This document shows, one piece after another, positions 6,390 through 12,256 of a stretch of 14,299 bases of DNA. Within the stretch, counting starts at the first letter, position 1. Each line of letters begins with the position of its first letter. The position numbers were made by a program, and so were the translations under genes. This DNA is from Candidatus Levyibacteriota bacterium (GTDB lineage: Bacteria; Patescibacteriota; Microgenomatia; Levybacterales; UBA12049). The notes under the pieces were generated by a model. That model searched no databases. It was given only the letters and a program-made list of their open reading frames with translations, and was not told where the DNA came from. The DNA is taken from positions 1 through 14,299 of the forward strand of contig JAHFKF010000033.1 of the NCBI GenBank assembly GCA_023245475.1, read 5' to 3'.

Positions 6390-6749
6390 TTAGGATCGGA
6401 GAATTTTCCTATCCGTTTCGAGTATCTTGATCCGCTTAGCATGATCCCCTGTAGCTGCTTTTAATTGTTCAATATCATAATCTCTAAACAGAGTATCTTC
6501 TCGCATTTGCGCCAACTCCTTCATAATCTGATCAAAGCGAGTAAACATATCACTACGAAATTGTGTTAACACATCTTGCATTTCGCTCCTTACTTCTGTC
6601 TTCAATAAGAGTAATGCAGTATTCAAGTCTGCTTTCGTTGGATACTTTTGCAATTCAGCTCTTAGATCTGCTTTGGTTGGATAATTCTGTAATTCAGTTC
6701 TCAGATCTGCTTTAGTTACTGGTTGTTCAGTAGCAATTTTTCTTTTCAT
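6390..6749 (-). CDS. Small coiled-coil protein with a 13-residue repeat
   Basis: This is a 119-residue charged helical protein. Residues 12-50 are three copies of a 13-residue unit starting TKADL (TKADLRTELQNYP, TKADLRAELQKYP, then a divergent third). A long coiled coil follows, with the motif ELAQMREDTLFRDYDIEQLKAATGDHAKRIKILE. This second half is clearly homologous to the next upstream gene, so the two are paralogues. Proteins of this sort, ending in DHxKRIxxLE, are frequent in CPR genomes, from memory, and their function is unknown to me. It lies 16 bp after its paralogue with a strong Shine-Dalgarno site, so the two form an operon. There is no signal peptide or membrane segment. Confidence 0.8.
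   Translation of the reverse strand: MKRKIATEQPVTKADLRTELQNYPTKADLRAELQKYPTKADLNTALLLLKTEVRSEMQDVLTQFRSDMFTRFDQIMKELAQMREDTLFRDYDIEQLKAATGDHAKRIKILETDRKILRS
6600..6716 (-). repeat. Three 39-bp tandem units in the coiled-coil gene
   Basis: The 39-bp unit encodes YPTKADLRxELQK-type repeats. The first two copies are nearly identical in DNA and the third keeps TKADL and then diverges. The unit length is a multiple of three, so copy-number change would lengthen or shorten the protein in frame. Confidence 0.75.
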
Positions 6750-6756
6750 AACGTTA

Positions 6757-6763
6757 CTCCTTT
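6757..6763 (-). promoter_or_regulatory. Shine-Dalgarno site of the downstream coiled-coil gene
   Basis: AAAGGAG on the minus strand lies seven bases before the ATG at 6749, in the 16-bp gap after the upstream paralogue. Confidence 0.7.
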
Positions 6764-6765
6764 GC

Positions 6766-7056
6766 CTAGTCTTCTAACTTCCCTATCCGTTTCTCATGAT
6801 CTGCATCAGTTGCTCGCAAATCTCTGATGTCACGATTGAGGAAAAGGATCTCCTGACGCATTTGTGCAAGTTCGCCAATGATATAGTCAAGCTTTGTTAG
6901 AATTTCGTCTTTCACCGCTTGGAGTTTTTCATCCATTCGACGTTCAAGTGAGTCAAGAGCCATCTGCATTTCAATTCGCGTGGGATAATGCTTGAATTCT
7001 TTCTTCAAATATCCCTTTGTCACGAGATCATTCTCGTCATGTAATTGCTTAGTCAT
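6766..7056 (-). CDS. Small coiled-coil protein, paralogue of its neighbour
   Basis: This is a 96-residue, charged, almost wholly helical protein. Its C-terminal two thirds (ELAQMRQEILFLNRDIRDLRATDADHEKRIGKLE) match the downstream neighbour in order and spacing, while the N-terminal part (TKGYLKKEFKHYPTRIEM) resembles a single degenerate copy of the neighbour's repeat. The pair therefore looks like a tandem duplication. The function is unknown; a parallel coiled-coil oligomer is plausible. It heads the two-gene operon, has a promoter whose -10 ends six bases before the ATG and lacks a Shine-Dalgarno site. It is divergent from the 375-residue unknown. Confidence 0.8.
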   Translation of the reverse strand: MTKQLHDENDLVTKGYLKKEFKHYPTRIEMQMALDSLERRMDEKLQAVKDEILTKLDYIIGELAQMRQEILFLNRDIRDLRATDADHEKRIGKLED

Positions 7057-7062
7057 AGATTT

Positions 7063-7091
7063 ATCATACAGACACTAAAAACGAAATACAA
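7063..7091 (-). promoter_or_regulatory. Promoter of the coiled-coil pair, leaderless
   Basis: The minus strand carries TTGTAT (7086-7091), a 17-bp spacer and TATGAT (7063-7068), with six bases to the ATG at 7056. Confidence 0.65.
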
Positions 7092-7137
7092 GAGAGCAAT
7101 CTATACCTAAACTATACAGTCTGTAATTCGTTACTTA

Positions 7138-7166
7138 TTGACGATTAGGTATCAAGTCATTATACT
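7138..7166 (+). promoter_or_regulatory. Promoter of the 375-residue unknown gene, leaderless
   Basis: TTGACG (7138-7143), a 17-bp spacer and TATACT (7161-7166) are followed by seven bases and the ATG at 7174. The TTG of the -35 box is the first codon of the longest open frame, so that frame overstates the gene by 12 residues. No Shine-Dalgarno is present. Confidence 0.72.
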
Positions 7167-7173
7167 CTCCACT

Positions 7174-8301
7174 ATGCCAAAAGAAGCTGCAGATGGTTCC
7201 TATCAATATCCTAGCCGCCAATTACTTGAGATAAACCAAACAATTACCAATCGTCTTGACCAAGAAAGTCCAATAGAAGTAGTACGTGACGTTTTTAATA
7301 CTCTGCCTCCCATTGAACTCTCACCTGCTGTAATATATGTACAACAGCACTTTAGAGGACAACCACAGAATATACTCCAACGATTAGGAATAACTCCTTC
7401 ACCAACAAGAGAAATTGCTACCTACACAAACCGCTTACAAACCGCTGCTGCCACGGATATTGATCCTGAAGACAGATCACTTCAAGAACGGTATCAAACA
7501 AGCACGAGAGAACTTCCGTTTATGACGGGGTTTAATCATCTGACCAAATATACAGACGCTACAAAGACAACTGCTGCTAGATTTCGAAATCGTTTGGACG
7601 AACTACAGACAGAACCGTTTGATCCAAAACTATCCAAAGAGCAAACAGCGGATTACTGGAAAACACTTCGAGAGCTACTTTCTGAGGAATTCCGACGAGG
7701 AACAGCTTTGAAGAGGCTCTACAGACAGATGAGTGATGTTAATCAAAAGGCTTTCCCCACTGTAGGAATGGATATTACTCAGCTTGAATTCACCAATGCT
7801 CAATACATCGTTGAGGATACGGACCAGCAGCGAGCAACCCGAGAATCATTGGCTATCATTACTAAATTGCTAAGAACTGTCCCACCCAAGCTTCATGCTG
7901 ACGTACTCTGGAATACTGTTTTCCAAGATTACGCAAAAGAAGATGTGCTGGCACATAAAAAGACGCTGCAAGAGGCTCATGCTATTACCGACGCGTTTTT
8001 AACCTTTCCCTCTTATGAGAATCCTGATTTTCAGACTTGGATTACTGCACTTAGACAACGTTATGATCCAAAACTAAATAAACTCCCCTCCTATAACAAA
8101 CTTCTTTCGAGTCTCAACTTTGCAGTCATTAGTGGTGAATATGCCTATATTCCTAGCATTACCCGTGCCCGGTTAGGAGATAATAACATTGCTGGGGATA
8201 AGGAACCAACTGCTCTTTCAGCACAAGGAAAACATCCTTTTCTTGACTTTATTGCAGACATATCACTCACGATGCTTTATGATGACAAGATCACAAAATG
8301 A
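7174..8301 (+). CDS. Unknown 375-residue helical soluble protein
   Basis: I do not recognise this family. From the ATG at 7174 the protein is 375 residues, rich in Thr, Leu, Gln and Arg and largely helical in appearance, with no signal peptide, membrane segment, Cys cluster or nucleotide-binding motif. Two YDPKL/FDPKL segments recur (about residues 150 and 306), the second followed by NKLPSYNKLLSSLNF. The start is set by a promoter that would be split if the upstream TTG were used. The stop overlaps the end of the convergent prs gene by 11 bp. A structural or scaffold protein would fit, but nothing shows this. Confidence 0.7.
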   Translation: MPKEAADGSYQYPSRQLLEINQTITNRLDQESPIEVVRDVFNTLPPIELSPAVIYVQQHFRGQPQNILQRLGITPSPTREIATYTNRLQTAAATDIDPEDRSLQERYQTSTRELPFMTGFNHLTKYTDATKTTAARFRNRLDELQTEPFDPKLSKEQTADYWKTLRELLSEEFRRGTALKRLYRQMSDVNQKAFPTVGMDITQLEFTNAQYIVEDTDQQRATRESLAIITKLLRTVPPKLHADVLWNTVFQDYAKEDVLAHKKTLQEAHAITDAFLTFPSYENPDFQTWITALRQRYDPKLNKLPSYNKLLSSLNFAVISGEYAYIPSITRARLGDNNIAGDKEPTALSAQGKHPFLDFIADISLTMLYDDKITK

Positions 8302-9244
8302 GATCGCGACTTACAGACTCGCCTGTGGTAATTCTGCGAATGGCTTCTGCAAGCAGAGGTGCAACAGAGACAATGGTAATCTTTGGGTTATTCTTGACCT
8401 CATCCCGGTGGGCAATGGTGTCGGTTATGATCATTTCTTCAATCGCTGAGTCTTCAACCTTTTTCATCGCTTCTCCTGAAAATACACCATGCGTTGCTGT
8501 GACTCTGATACTTCGTGCACCTTTTTTCTTAAGATAGTTTGCAGCATTTACAATCGTCCCGGCTGTATCAATCATGTCATCAACAATTAAGACATCTTTC
8601 TCTTTGACATCTCCTATCATGGCAAGCGTATTGGAAACATTATTAAGAAGCACATCTCGCTTCTTATACACAACTGCAATTTTAGAAACACCAAGAAGCT
8701 TTGCATAGGCTGCTGCTTTGAGCATGCCACCCTTGTCAGGAGCTGCAACAACAAGATCAGTGAGATTACGCTTCTTGATGAGGGGCAGCACAGAATAACT
8801 GCCATAAAGATTGTCCCATGGCTTTTGTGTAAACCCTTCTTGCTGCTCCGAGTGAATATCAAGCGTCACAATTCGATCTGCACCTGCATTGGAGAGTAAG
8901 GCCGCAACAACCGAAGCACTAATCGGCACACGAGACATTTCTTTGCGGTCTTGCCTGGCGTACCCATAATACGGCACAACCACGGTAACTTCAGCAGCAG
9001 AAGCACGTTTGGCTGCATCAATCATAAAGAGAAGCTCCATCAAATGATCATTCACCGGCATTGACGTTGACTGAATGATATACACCATGCGACGACGAAG
9101 ATTTGGAGCAATTCTTACTCTAATTTCTCCATCAGAAAAAAGACTGATCGGCTCAGATACCTCTGTTTTGAGAATTTTCCCAATTGCATGAGCAAGTGTG
9201 GGATTTGAGCGACCAGTTAATAACACAAAGTCAGATTGAGACAT
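8291..9244 (-). CDS. prs: Ribose-phosphate pyrophosphokinase, bacterial class I type
   Basis: This is the second PRPP synthetase in the window, 317 residues, of the usual bacterial form. It has FSDGEIRVRI (36-45), the ATP-binding loop YGYARQDRK (93-101) followed by SRVPISA, catalytic-region H131 in DIHSEQ, and the PRPP loop VDDMIDTAGT (221-230), typical of class I enzymes. No repeat insertion is present. It starts 2 bp after the ybaB stop, and its Shine-Dalgarno GGAGGAGG lies inside the last glycine codons of ybaB, so translation is coupled. It is the last gene of the rpsU operon and its 3' end overlaps the convergent unknown gene by 11 bp. With the first prs encoding a different type, the two may differ in regulation or partner; heteromer formation is speculative. 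Confidence 0.96.
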   Translation of the reverse strand: MSQSDFVLLTGRSNPTLAHAIGKILKTEVSEPISLFSDGEIRVRIAPNLRRRMVYIIQSTSMPVNDHLMELLFMIDAAKRASAAEVTVVVPYYGYARQDRKEMSRVPISASVVAALLSNAGADRIVTLDIHSEQQEGFTQKPWDNLYGSYSVLPLIKKRNLTDLVVAAPDKGGMLKAAAYAKLLGVSKIAVVYKKRDVLLNNVSNTLAMIGDVKEKDVLIVDDMIDTAGTIVNAANYLKKKGARSIRVTATHGVFSGEAMKKVEDSAIEEMIITDTIAHRDEVKNNPKITIVSVAPLLAEAIRRITTGESVSRDLIL

Positions 9245-9246
9245 GG

Positions 9247-9540
9247 TTATTTGCCTCCTCCAAGCATACCGGCAAGACCACCCATGCCTCCCATCATGCT
9301 TTGCATTTTCTTTGCAGCTACTTCTTGAGATTTCTTCACAGCTTCGTTTACTGCTTCTTTGATATCATCATCAGACTTACCGTTTGATTTAATCTCCCAA
9401 ATCTTTTGATCTGCACTGATCTTTACATACACACCTTTTTTGCTTACTTCAACAATTTCTTGTTGCAGTTCACGTTGGATCTGCATAGCTTGATCACGCA
9501 TCTTTTTCAATTCACCAAGTTGTCCAAGTGGATTCATCAT
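9247..9540 (-). CDS. ybaB: YbaB/EbfC family nucleoid-associated protein
   Basis: This is a 97-residue protein of the YbaB/EbfC family, small dimeric DNA-binding proteins usually encoded next to dnaX and recR. It has the family start NPLGQLGELKKMRDQAMQIQRELQQEIVEV, a central strand region (GVYVKISADQKIWEIKSNG) and a Gly/Met-rich tail (MQSMMGGMGGLAGMLGGGK). Two ATGs are adjacent (9540 and 9537); the first is taken because of an ideally placed Shine-Dalgarno, AAGGAGGTGA. The gene sits between dnaX and prs in the operon; the usual downstream partner recR is found instead next to the other prs at 4686-5321. Confidence 0.93.
   Translation of the reverse strand: MMNPLGQLGELKKMRDQAMQIQRELQQEIVEVSKKGVYVKISADQKIWEIKSNGKSDDDIKEAVNEAVKKSQEVAAKKMQSMMGGMGGLAGMLGGGK
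9254..9261 (-). promoter_or_regulatory. Shine-Dalgarno of prs embedded in ybaB
   Basis: GGAGGAGG on the minus strand, nine bases before the prs ATG at 9244, is made by the codons for the last glycines of YbaB. One stretch of DNA serves both purposes. Confidence 0.75.
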
Positions 9541-9546
9541 AAATAC

Positions 9547-9556
9547 TCACCTCCTT
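9547..9556 (-). promoter_or_regulatory. Strong Shine-Dalgarno site of ybaB
   Basis: AAGGAGGTGA on the minus strand is a full complement to the usual 16S rRNA 3' end and lies six bases before the first ATG. Its AAGG overlaps an arm of the adjacent palindromic element. Confidence 0.8.
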
Positions 9557-9613
9557 CGGTTCGCCATAATTCTGCAAAGCAGAACGAAGGCGACCTTCGC
9601 CTCGCCAAAGGCG
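9553..9613. repeat. Composite palindromic element in the dnaX-ybaB spacer
   Basis: The element contains CCTTCG (9553-9558), CGAAGG (9585-9590) and CCTTCG (9594-9599), so the middle arm can pair with either outer arm. It also has TTCTGC-AAA-GCAGAA (9570-9584) as a perfect hairpin and CGCCT/AGGCG (9598-9602 with 9609-9613). It is richer in G+C than the flanking genes, fills nearly all of the 76-bp gap and reaches into the ybaB Shine-Dalgarno site. The end near dnaX (AGGCGGGC) resembles the cysS element. Confidence 0.7.
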
Positions 9614-9616
9614 GGC

Positions 9617-11155
9617 TTACTTTTTCAATTCTACCTCAATTAGGACGTCTTTTCCAGTAAGTAGTTTGCACACCTGAATGAGGGTATCTTTAATCTTACC
9701 TTCATCAAGTTTTTCTTTGTGGAACTTATAATTTGCTTGGATCACAAGCTTTTTGGTGTCATACTGTTTAATGATACAGCCACGAAGTACTCCGGCAATC
9801 GTGTGATTGTGCTTCTTCATCTCAACAATAATGCTTTGCCACAAAGTATCAAGCCACTCTTTGGTAATCTCACCGTCTGGCACATGTTGTAATTCAATAT
9901 TCGTCGTTTTAACCGTTTCCTTTTCGTCCTTAGCAGCAGGCTTTGCCACGCCATATAAGGCTTCACGCTTTTTGATCGCACCAACTTGCTTGCGAAGGGT
10001 TGAGACACTCACGCCACTATCCGTATCTGTCATCGCGAGCGGAGCGTGGCGATCTGGATTATCAGCTTCTTGAGATTGCTTCGCTTCGCTTGCAATGACG
10101 TCCGGCAATTGACAATATGAAATAACTGCCAGCTCCAGTGGTAACTGGGGAATCACCGATGTCTTCATATCGATGCTTACTTGAGAGAACAACACAAACA
10201 ACTGCTGAATCATTGGGAGAGATAATTGAACGGATTGTTTCTGCGCCGAAGAAACGCCCATTTGAACTAACAAAGCCTCATGCAGAGACTTTAAGATTTC
10301 CTGCACCACATTTCGGAGATCAATCCCCTGAGAGACAAGTGTACCAATAACTGCAATGCCGGCTTTAGCATCTTTCTTTACAAGTGATTGCAACAGAGCA
10401 CTAACAGATGACGAAATTTGCGACACATTGTATTTTGATTCAATGACCACTGTGGTAATTTTTTCTCCATGAGAAAGCGCAACAATTTCTTCAAGAATTT
10501 TCGCCCCATCCCGGAAACCACCTTCAGAAAGATCAGCAATCATCTCAAGCGCTGCATTGTCGATATCTACATGTTCTCCTTTGGTAATGCGAGTAAAGGA
10601 ACGGACGAGTTCTTCTTTGGTTGCCAGATGGAAATGAATATGCGTACAACGAGAAAGAATCGTTGCAGGGATCTTGTGTGACTCGGTTGTACACAAGACA
10701 AACAAAGCATGCTCCGGTGGTTCCTCAAGCGTTTTGAGAAGCGCATTAAACGCTTCTGTTGTCAACATATGCACCTCATCGATGATGTAGACTTTTTTGG
10801 TTGCCGACAACGGAGCCAGACGGATCTTTTCTTTGAGCTCTCGAATTTCATCAATACCACGATTGGATGCCGCATCAATTTCAAGGACATCCATGTTGGT
10901 GCCATTGGTGATAGAGACACATGGCTCACAGGAGTTGCATGGCTCAACTCTCCGTTCTCCGTTCTCCGTTCTCCGTTCACAGTTTACGGACTTTGCCACA
11001 ATCCTAGCAGTTGAAGTTTTGCCAAGTCCCTTTGGACCGGTAAAAAGAAATGCATGAGGGGGCTGATGCGTCAGGACAGAAAGTAACTTCTCTCGAACCT
11101 CAGCATTGTCTAAGTCGTCTATTTGTTGCGGGCGGTACTTACGATAGTAAACCAT
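9617..11155 (-). CDS. dnaX: DNA polymerase III subunit gamma/tau
   Basis: This is the clamp-loader ATPase that opens the sliding clamp on primed DNA. Of 512 residues, the AAA+ part shows Walker A GPKGLGKT (40-47), a zinc site C59, C73, C76, C79, Walker B with DEVH (126-129), sensor 1 in CTTESHKIPATILSRC (155-170) and the arginine-finger SRC motif. Two in-frame elements are present: a heptad block at residues 60-69 that lengthens the loop between the first and second zinc cysteines (13 residues against 8 in E. coli), and a large palindrome at about 353-376 in the linker before the C-terminal domain. The ATG at 11155 lies 6 nt after the ybeY stop with no clear Shine-Dalgarno, so coupling is likely; a weak AATAAT box five bases upstream is an alternative. 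Confidence 0.96.
   Translation of the reverse strand: MVYYRKYRPQQIDDLDNAEVREKLLSVLTHQPPHAFLFTGPKGLGKTSTARIVAKSVNCERRTENGERRVEPCNSCEPCVSITNGTNMDVLEIDAASNRGIDEIRELKEKIRLAPLSATKKVYIIDEVHMLTTEAFNALLKTLEEPPEHALFVLCTTESHKIPATILSRCTHIHFHLATKEELVRSFTRITKGEHVDIDNAALEMIADLSEGGFRDGAKILEEIVALSHGEKITTVVIESKYNVSQISSSVSALLQSLVKKDAKAGIAVIGTLVSQGIDLRNVVQEILKSLHEALLVQMGVSSAQKQSVQLSLPMIQQLFVLFSQVSIDMKTSVIPQLPLELAVISYCQLPDVIASEAKQSQEADNPDRHAPLAMTDTDSGVSVSTLRKQVGAIKKREALYGVAKPAAKDEKETVKTTNIELQHVPDGEITKEWLDTLWQSIIVEMKKHNHTIAGVLRGCIIKQYDTKKLVIQANYKFHKEKLDEGKIKDTLIQVCKLLTGKDVLIEVELKK
10029..10100. repeat. Long GTCATTGCGAGC-type palindrome inside dnaX
   Basis: The ends are inverted copies of about 27 bp: GTCATCGCGAGCGGAGCG at the left matches the complement of CGCTTCGCTTGCAATGAC at the right except for three transitions, and the similarity continues to a GATCT/AGATT edge around an 18-bp centre. 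It is translated as VIASEAKQS at one arm and RHAPLAMT at the other. I recall these peptides recurring in unrelated bacterial proteins because this repeat is widespread. The frame of dnaX is preserved. Confidence 0.85.
10950..10977. repeat. Four perfect heptads in the dnaX zinc-loop codons
   Basis: CTCCGTT is repeated four times without change (minus strand AACGGAG). It encodes residues RRTENGERR between zinc ligands C59 and C73. The block has the same 28-bp length as those in recR and the DHH-like gene. As the unit is 7 bp, loss or gain of one copy would shift the frame of an essential gene. Confidence 0.85.
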
Positions 11156-11161
11156 ACGGAA

Positions 11162-11548
11162 TTATTCGTGATGCAATCCGAGTAAGTGAAGCATCCCATG
11201 CTTTACTAATTCATCAACGCGATCATCAACGAGCATCTCAAACTCAGCTGATTCTTTAATCACCATTGGATATGAAATAATAATATCTCCCAATCGAACA
11301 ATGTCATCAGGTAAACGAGATGATTCGCCTTCAGCAAGTGGGAACGATAAAATATTGGTAGTCCCCTCTTTGTTACGATACTCTTTGTTAAGCTTTGCCA
11401 TCTTGCGGTCACCTACAATGGCAATTGATACTTCAAGCGGTGTCGTGACGCTGTTTTCTGAAAGCACCAAGGAAACTGCAGATTTCATTCTCTTTCGATT
11501 TACTTTATATCTGCTCTCAACATAAATTAGCACCTTTAACGTATTCAT
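11162..11548 (-). CDS. ybeY: Endoribonuclease YbeY, C-terminally short
   Basis: YbeY is a zinc-dependent RNase involved in rRNA maturation and ribosome quality control. The 128-residue protein has the central YRNKEGTTNILSFP (57-70; family YRxxxxxTDVLSFP) with conserved R58, and the metal-binding motif HGMLHLLGLHH, giving H117, H121 and H127. The Asp usually before the last His is His here, and TDVLSFP is TNILSFP. The protein stops one residue after the last metal ligand, whereas most family members run on for some 20 residues or more. It starts 4 nt after the rpsU stop and has no good Shine-Dalgarno, so it probably depends on translation of rpsU. Pairing with a ribosomal protein gene suits its role. 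Confidence 0.93.
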   Translation of the reverse strand: MNTLKVLIYVESRYKVNRKRMKSAVSLVLSENSVTTPLEVSIAIVGDRKMAKLNKEYRNKEGTTNILSFPLAEGESSRLPDDIVRLGDIIISYPMVIKESAEFEMLVDDRVDELVKHGMLHLLGLHHE

Positions 11549-11552
11549 TCTG

Positions 11553-11741
11553 TTATGAGAATTTCATTCTCGCGGTCTCTTCTTGCTTAAGCTTCTTTTT
11601 AAGCTTTCTTGCAAGAGATGGTTTAAGATAAAATTTTCGACGTTTTGCTTCTTCAACGATACGACTTTCACGTACTTTGTTGGTAAAAGCACGAATCACT
11701 TGATCTTCTGATTGGCCTGCTTGTTTTTTGACATATACCAT
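11553..11741 (-). CDS. rpsU: Small ribosomal subunit protein bS21
   Basis: This is a 62-residue, highly basic protein with the S21 pattern VYVKKQAGQSEDQVIRAFTNKVRESRIVEEAKRRKFYLKPS, followed by a Lys/Arg-rich tail (LARKLKKKLKQEETARMK). S21 binds the 30S platform near the anti-Shine-Dalgarno sequence. It heads the operon rpsU-ybeY-dnaX-ybaB-prs. Unlike other first genes here it has a real leader of about 48 nt, with a strong AAGGAGG nine bases before the ATG and a hairpin upstream of it, which suggests separate control of translation. Confidence 0.93.
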   Translation of the reverse strand: MVYVKKQAGQSEDQVIRAFTNKVRESRIVEEAKRRKFYLKPSLARKLKKKLKQEETARMKFS

Positions 11742-11750
11742 AATACAACA

Positions 11751-11780
11751 CCTCCTTATATAGGCACGTAGATCCTACGT
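11751..11780 (-). promoter_or_regulatory. rpsU leader: hairpin and Shine-Dalgarno site
   Basis: ACGTAG-GAT-CTACGT (11766-11780) is a perfect 6-bp stem with a 3-base loop. Eight bases further downstream is AAGGAGG (11751-11757), nine bases from the rpsU ATG. The hairpin could be a regulatory site for the ribosomal operon or just a stabilising stem; the sequence alone does not decide this. Confidence 0.6.
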
Positions 11781-11796
11781 TACCCTTTGAACCTTT

Positions 11797-11825
11797 ATTT
11801 TACTCTAAAGTGCTCTATATGTAAA
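11797..11825 (-). promoter_or_regulatory. Promoter of the rpsU operon
   Basis: The minus strand has TTTACA (11820-11825), a 17-bp spacer and TAAAAT (11797-11802). Transcription should start near 11789, giving a leader of about 48 nt, the longest in the window. Confidence 0.68.
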
Positions 11826-11851
11826 GTTCCACGAAGCATTTAGCCCAGCAG

Positions 11852-12256
11852 TTATGCAGCCTTAATCTTATCGGCAATTGCTTCCCGACTTTCTTTGGGT
11901 GGATTTTTGACAATTGATTGCAGTGCCGAACCATTATCGTTATTCCAACGCGGAATAATATGTACATGAAGATGAGGAACACCCGTCTCTTCATGATGGT
12001 TGATGCCAATGGTTAATGAATCCGTATGAAGCGCTGTCTCAATCTTCTTTGAGACATGAGAAACGCTTGCCATAAGCTTGCCAAGATCTTCCTGCGTGTA
12101 CTCAAAGATGCTGTAGCCATGCTTTTTGAGGATAACCATCGCGTGACCTGGAGCAGAAGGGTTAAGTTCCAAGAAGGAGATTGTGTCGTCATCTTCATAG
12201 ACACGAAGCGAGGGAATGTCGTTAGTAACCAGTTTACAAAAAATACAGTTATCCAT
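11852..12256 (-). CDS. HIT family nucleotide hydrolase/transferase
   Basis: This is a 134-residue histidine-triad protein. It has the N-terminal CIFCKLV (C4, C7, a zinc-type pair found in many bacterial HIT proteins), FLELNPSAPGHAMVILKKH and the signature HLHVHIIPR (95-103), whose middle His is the nucleophile in the family. HIT proteins hydrolyse nucleoside phosphoramidates or dinucleoside polyphosphates; the exact substrate cannot be told. Its ATG overlaps the stop of the DHH-like gene by one base (TAATG), so the two are translationally coupled. The upstream gene is also a candidate phosphohydrolase, which may hint at a shared nucleotide-salvage or damage-clearing role, but this is inference. 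Confidence 0.93.
   Translation of the reverse strand: MDNCIFCKLVTNDIPSLRVYEDDDTISFLELNPSAPGHAMVILKKHGYSIFEYTQEDLGKLMASVSHVSKKIETALHTDSLTIGINHHEETGVPHLHVHIIPRWNNDNGSALQSIVKNPPKESREAIADKIKAA

Noticed and set aside
10950..10977. Idea that the heptad block is a phase-variation switch for dnaX
   Set aside because: dnaX is essential in bacteria, so on/off switching by frameshift is implausible; the block is better seen as an inserted or expanded microelement.
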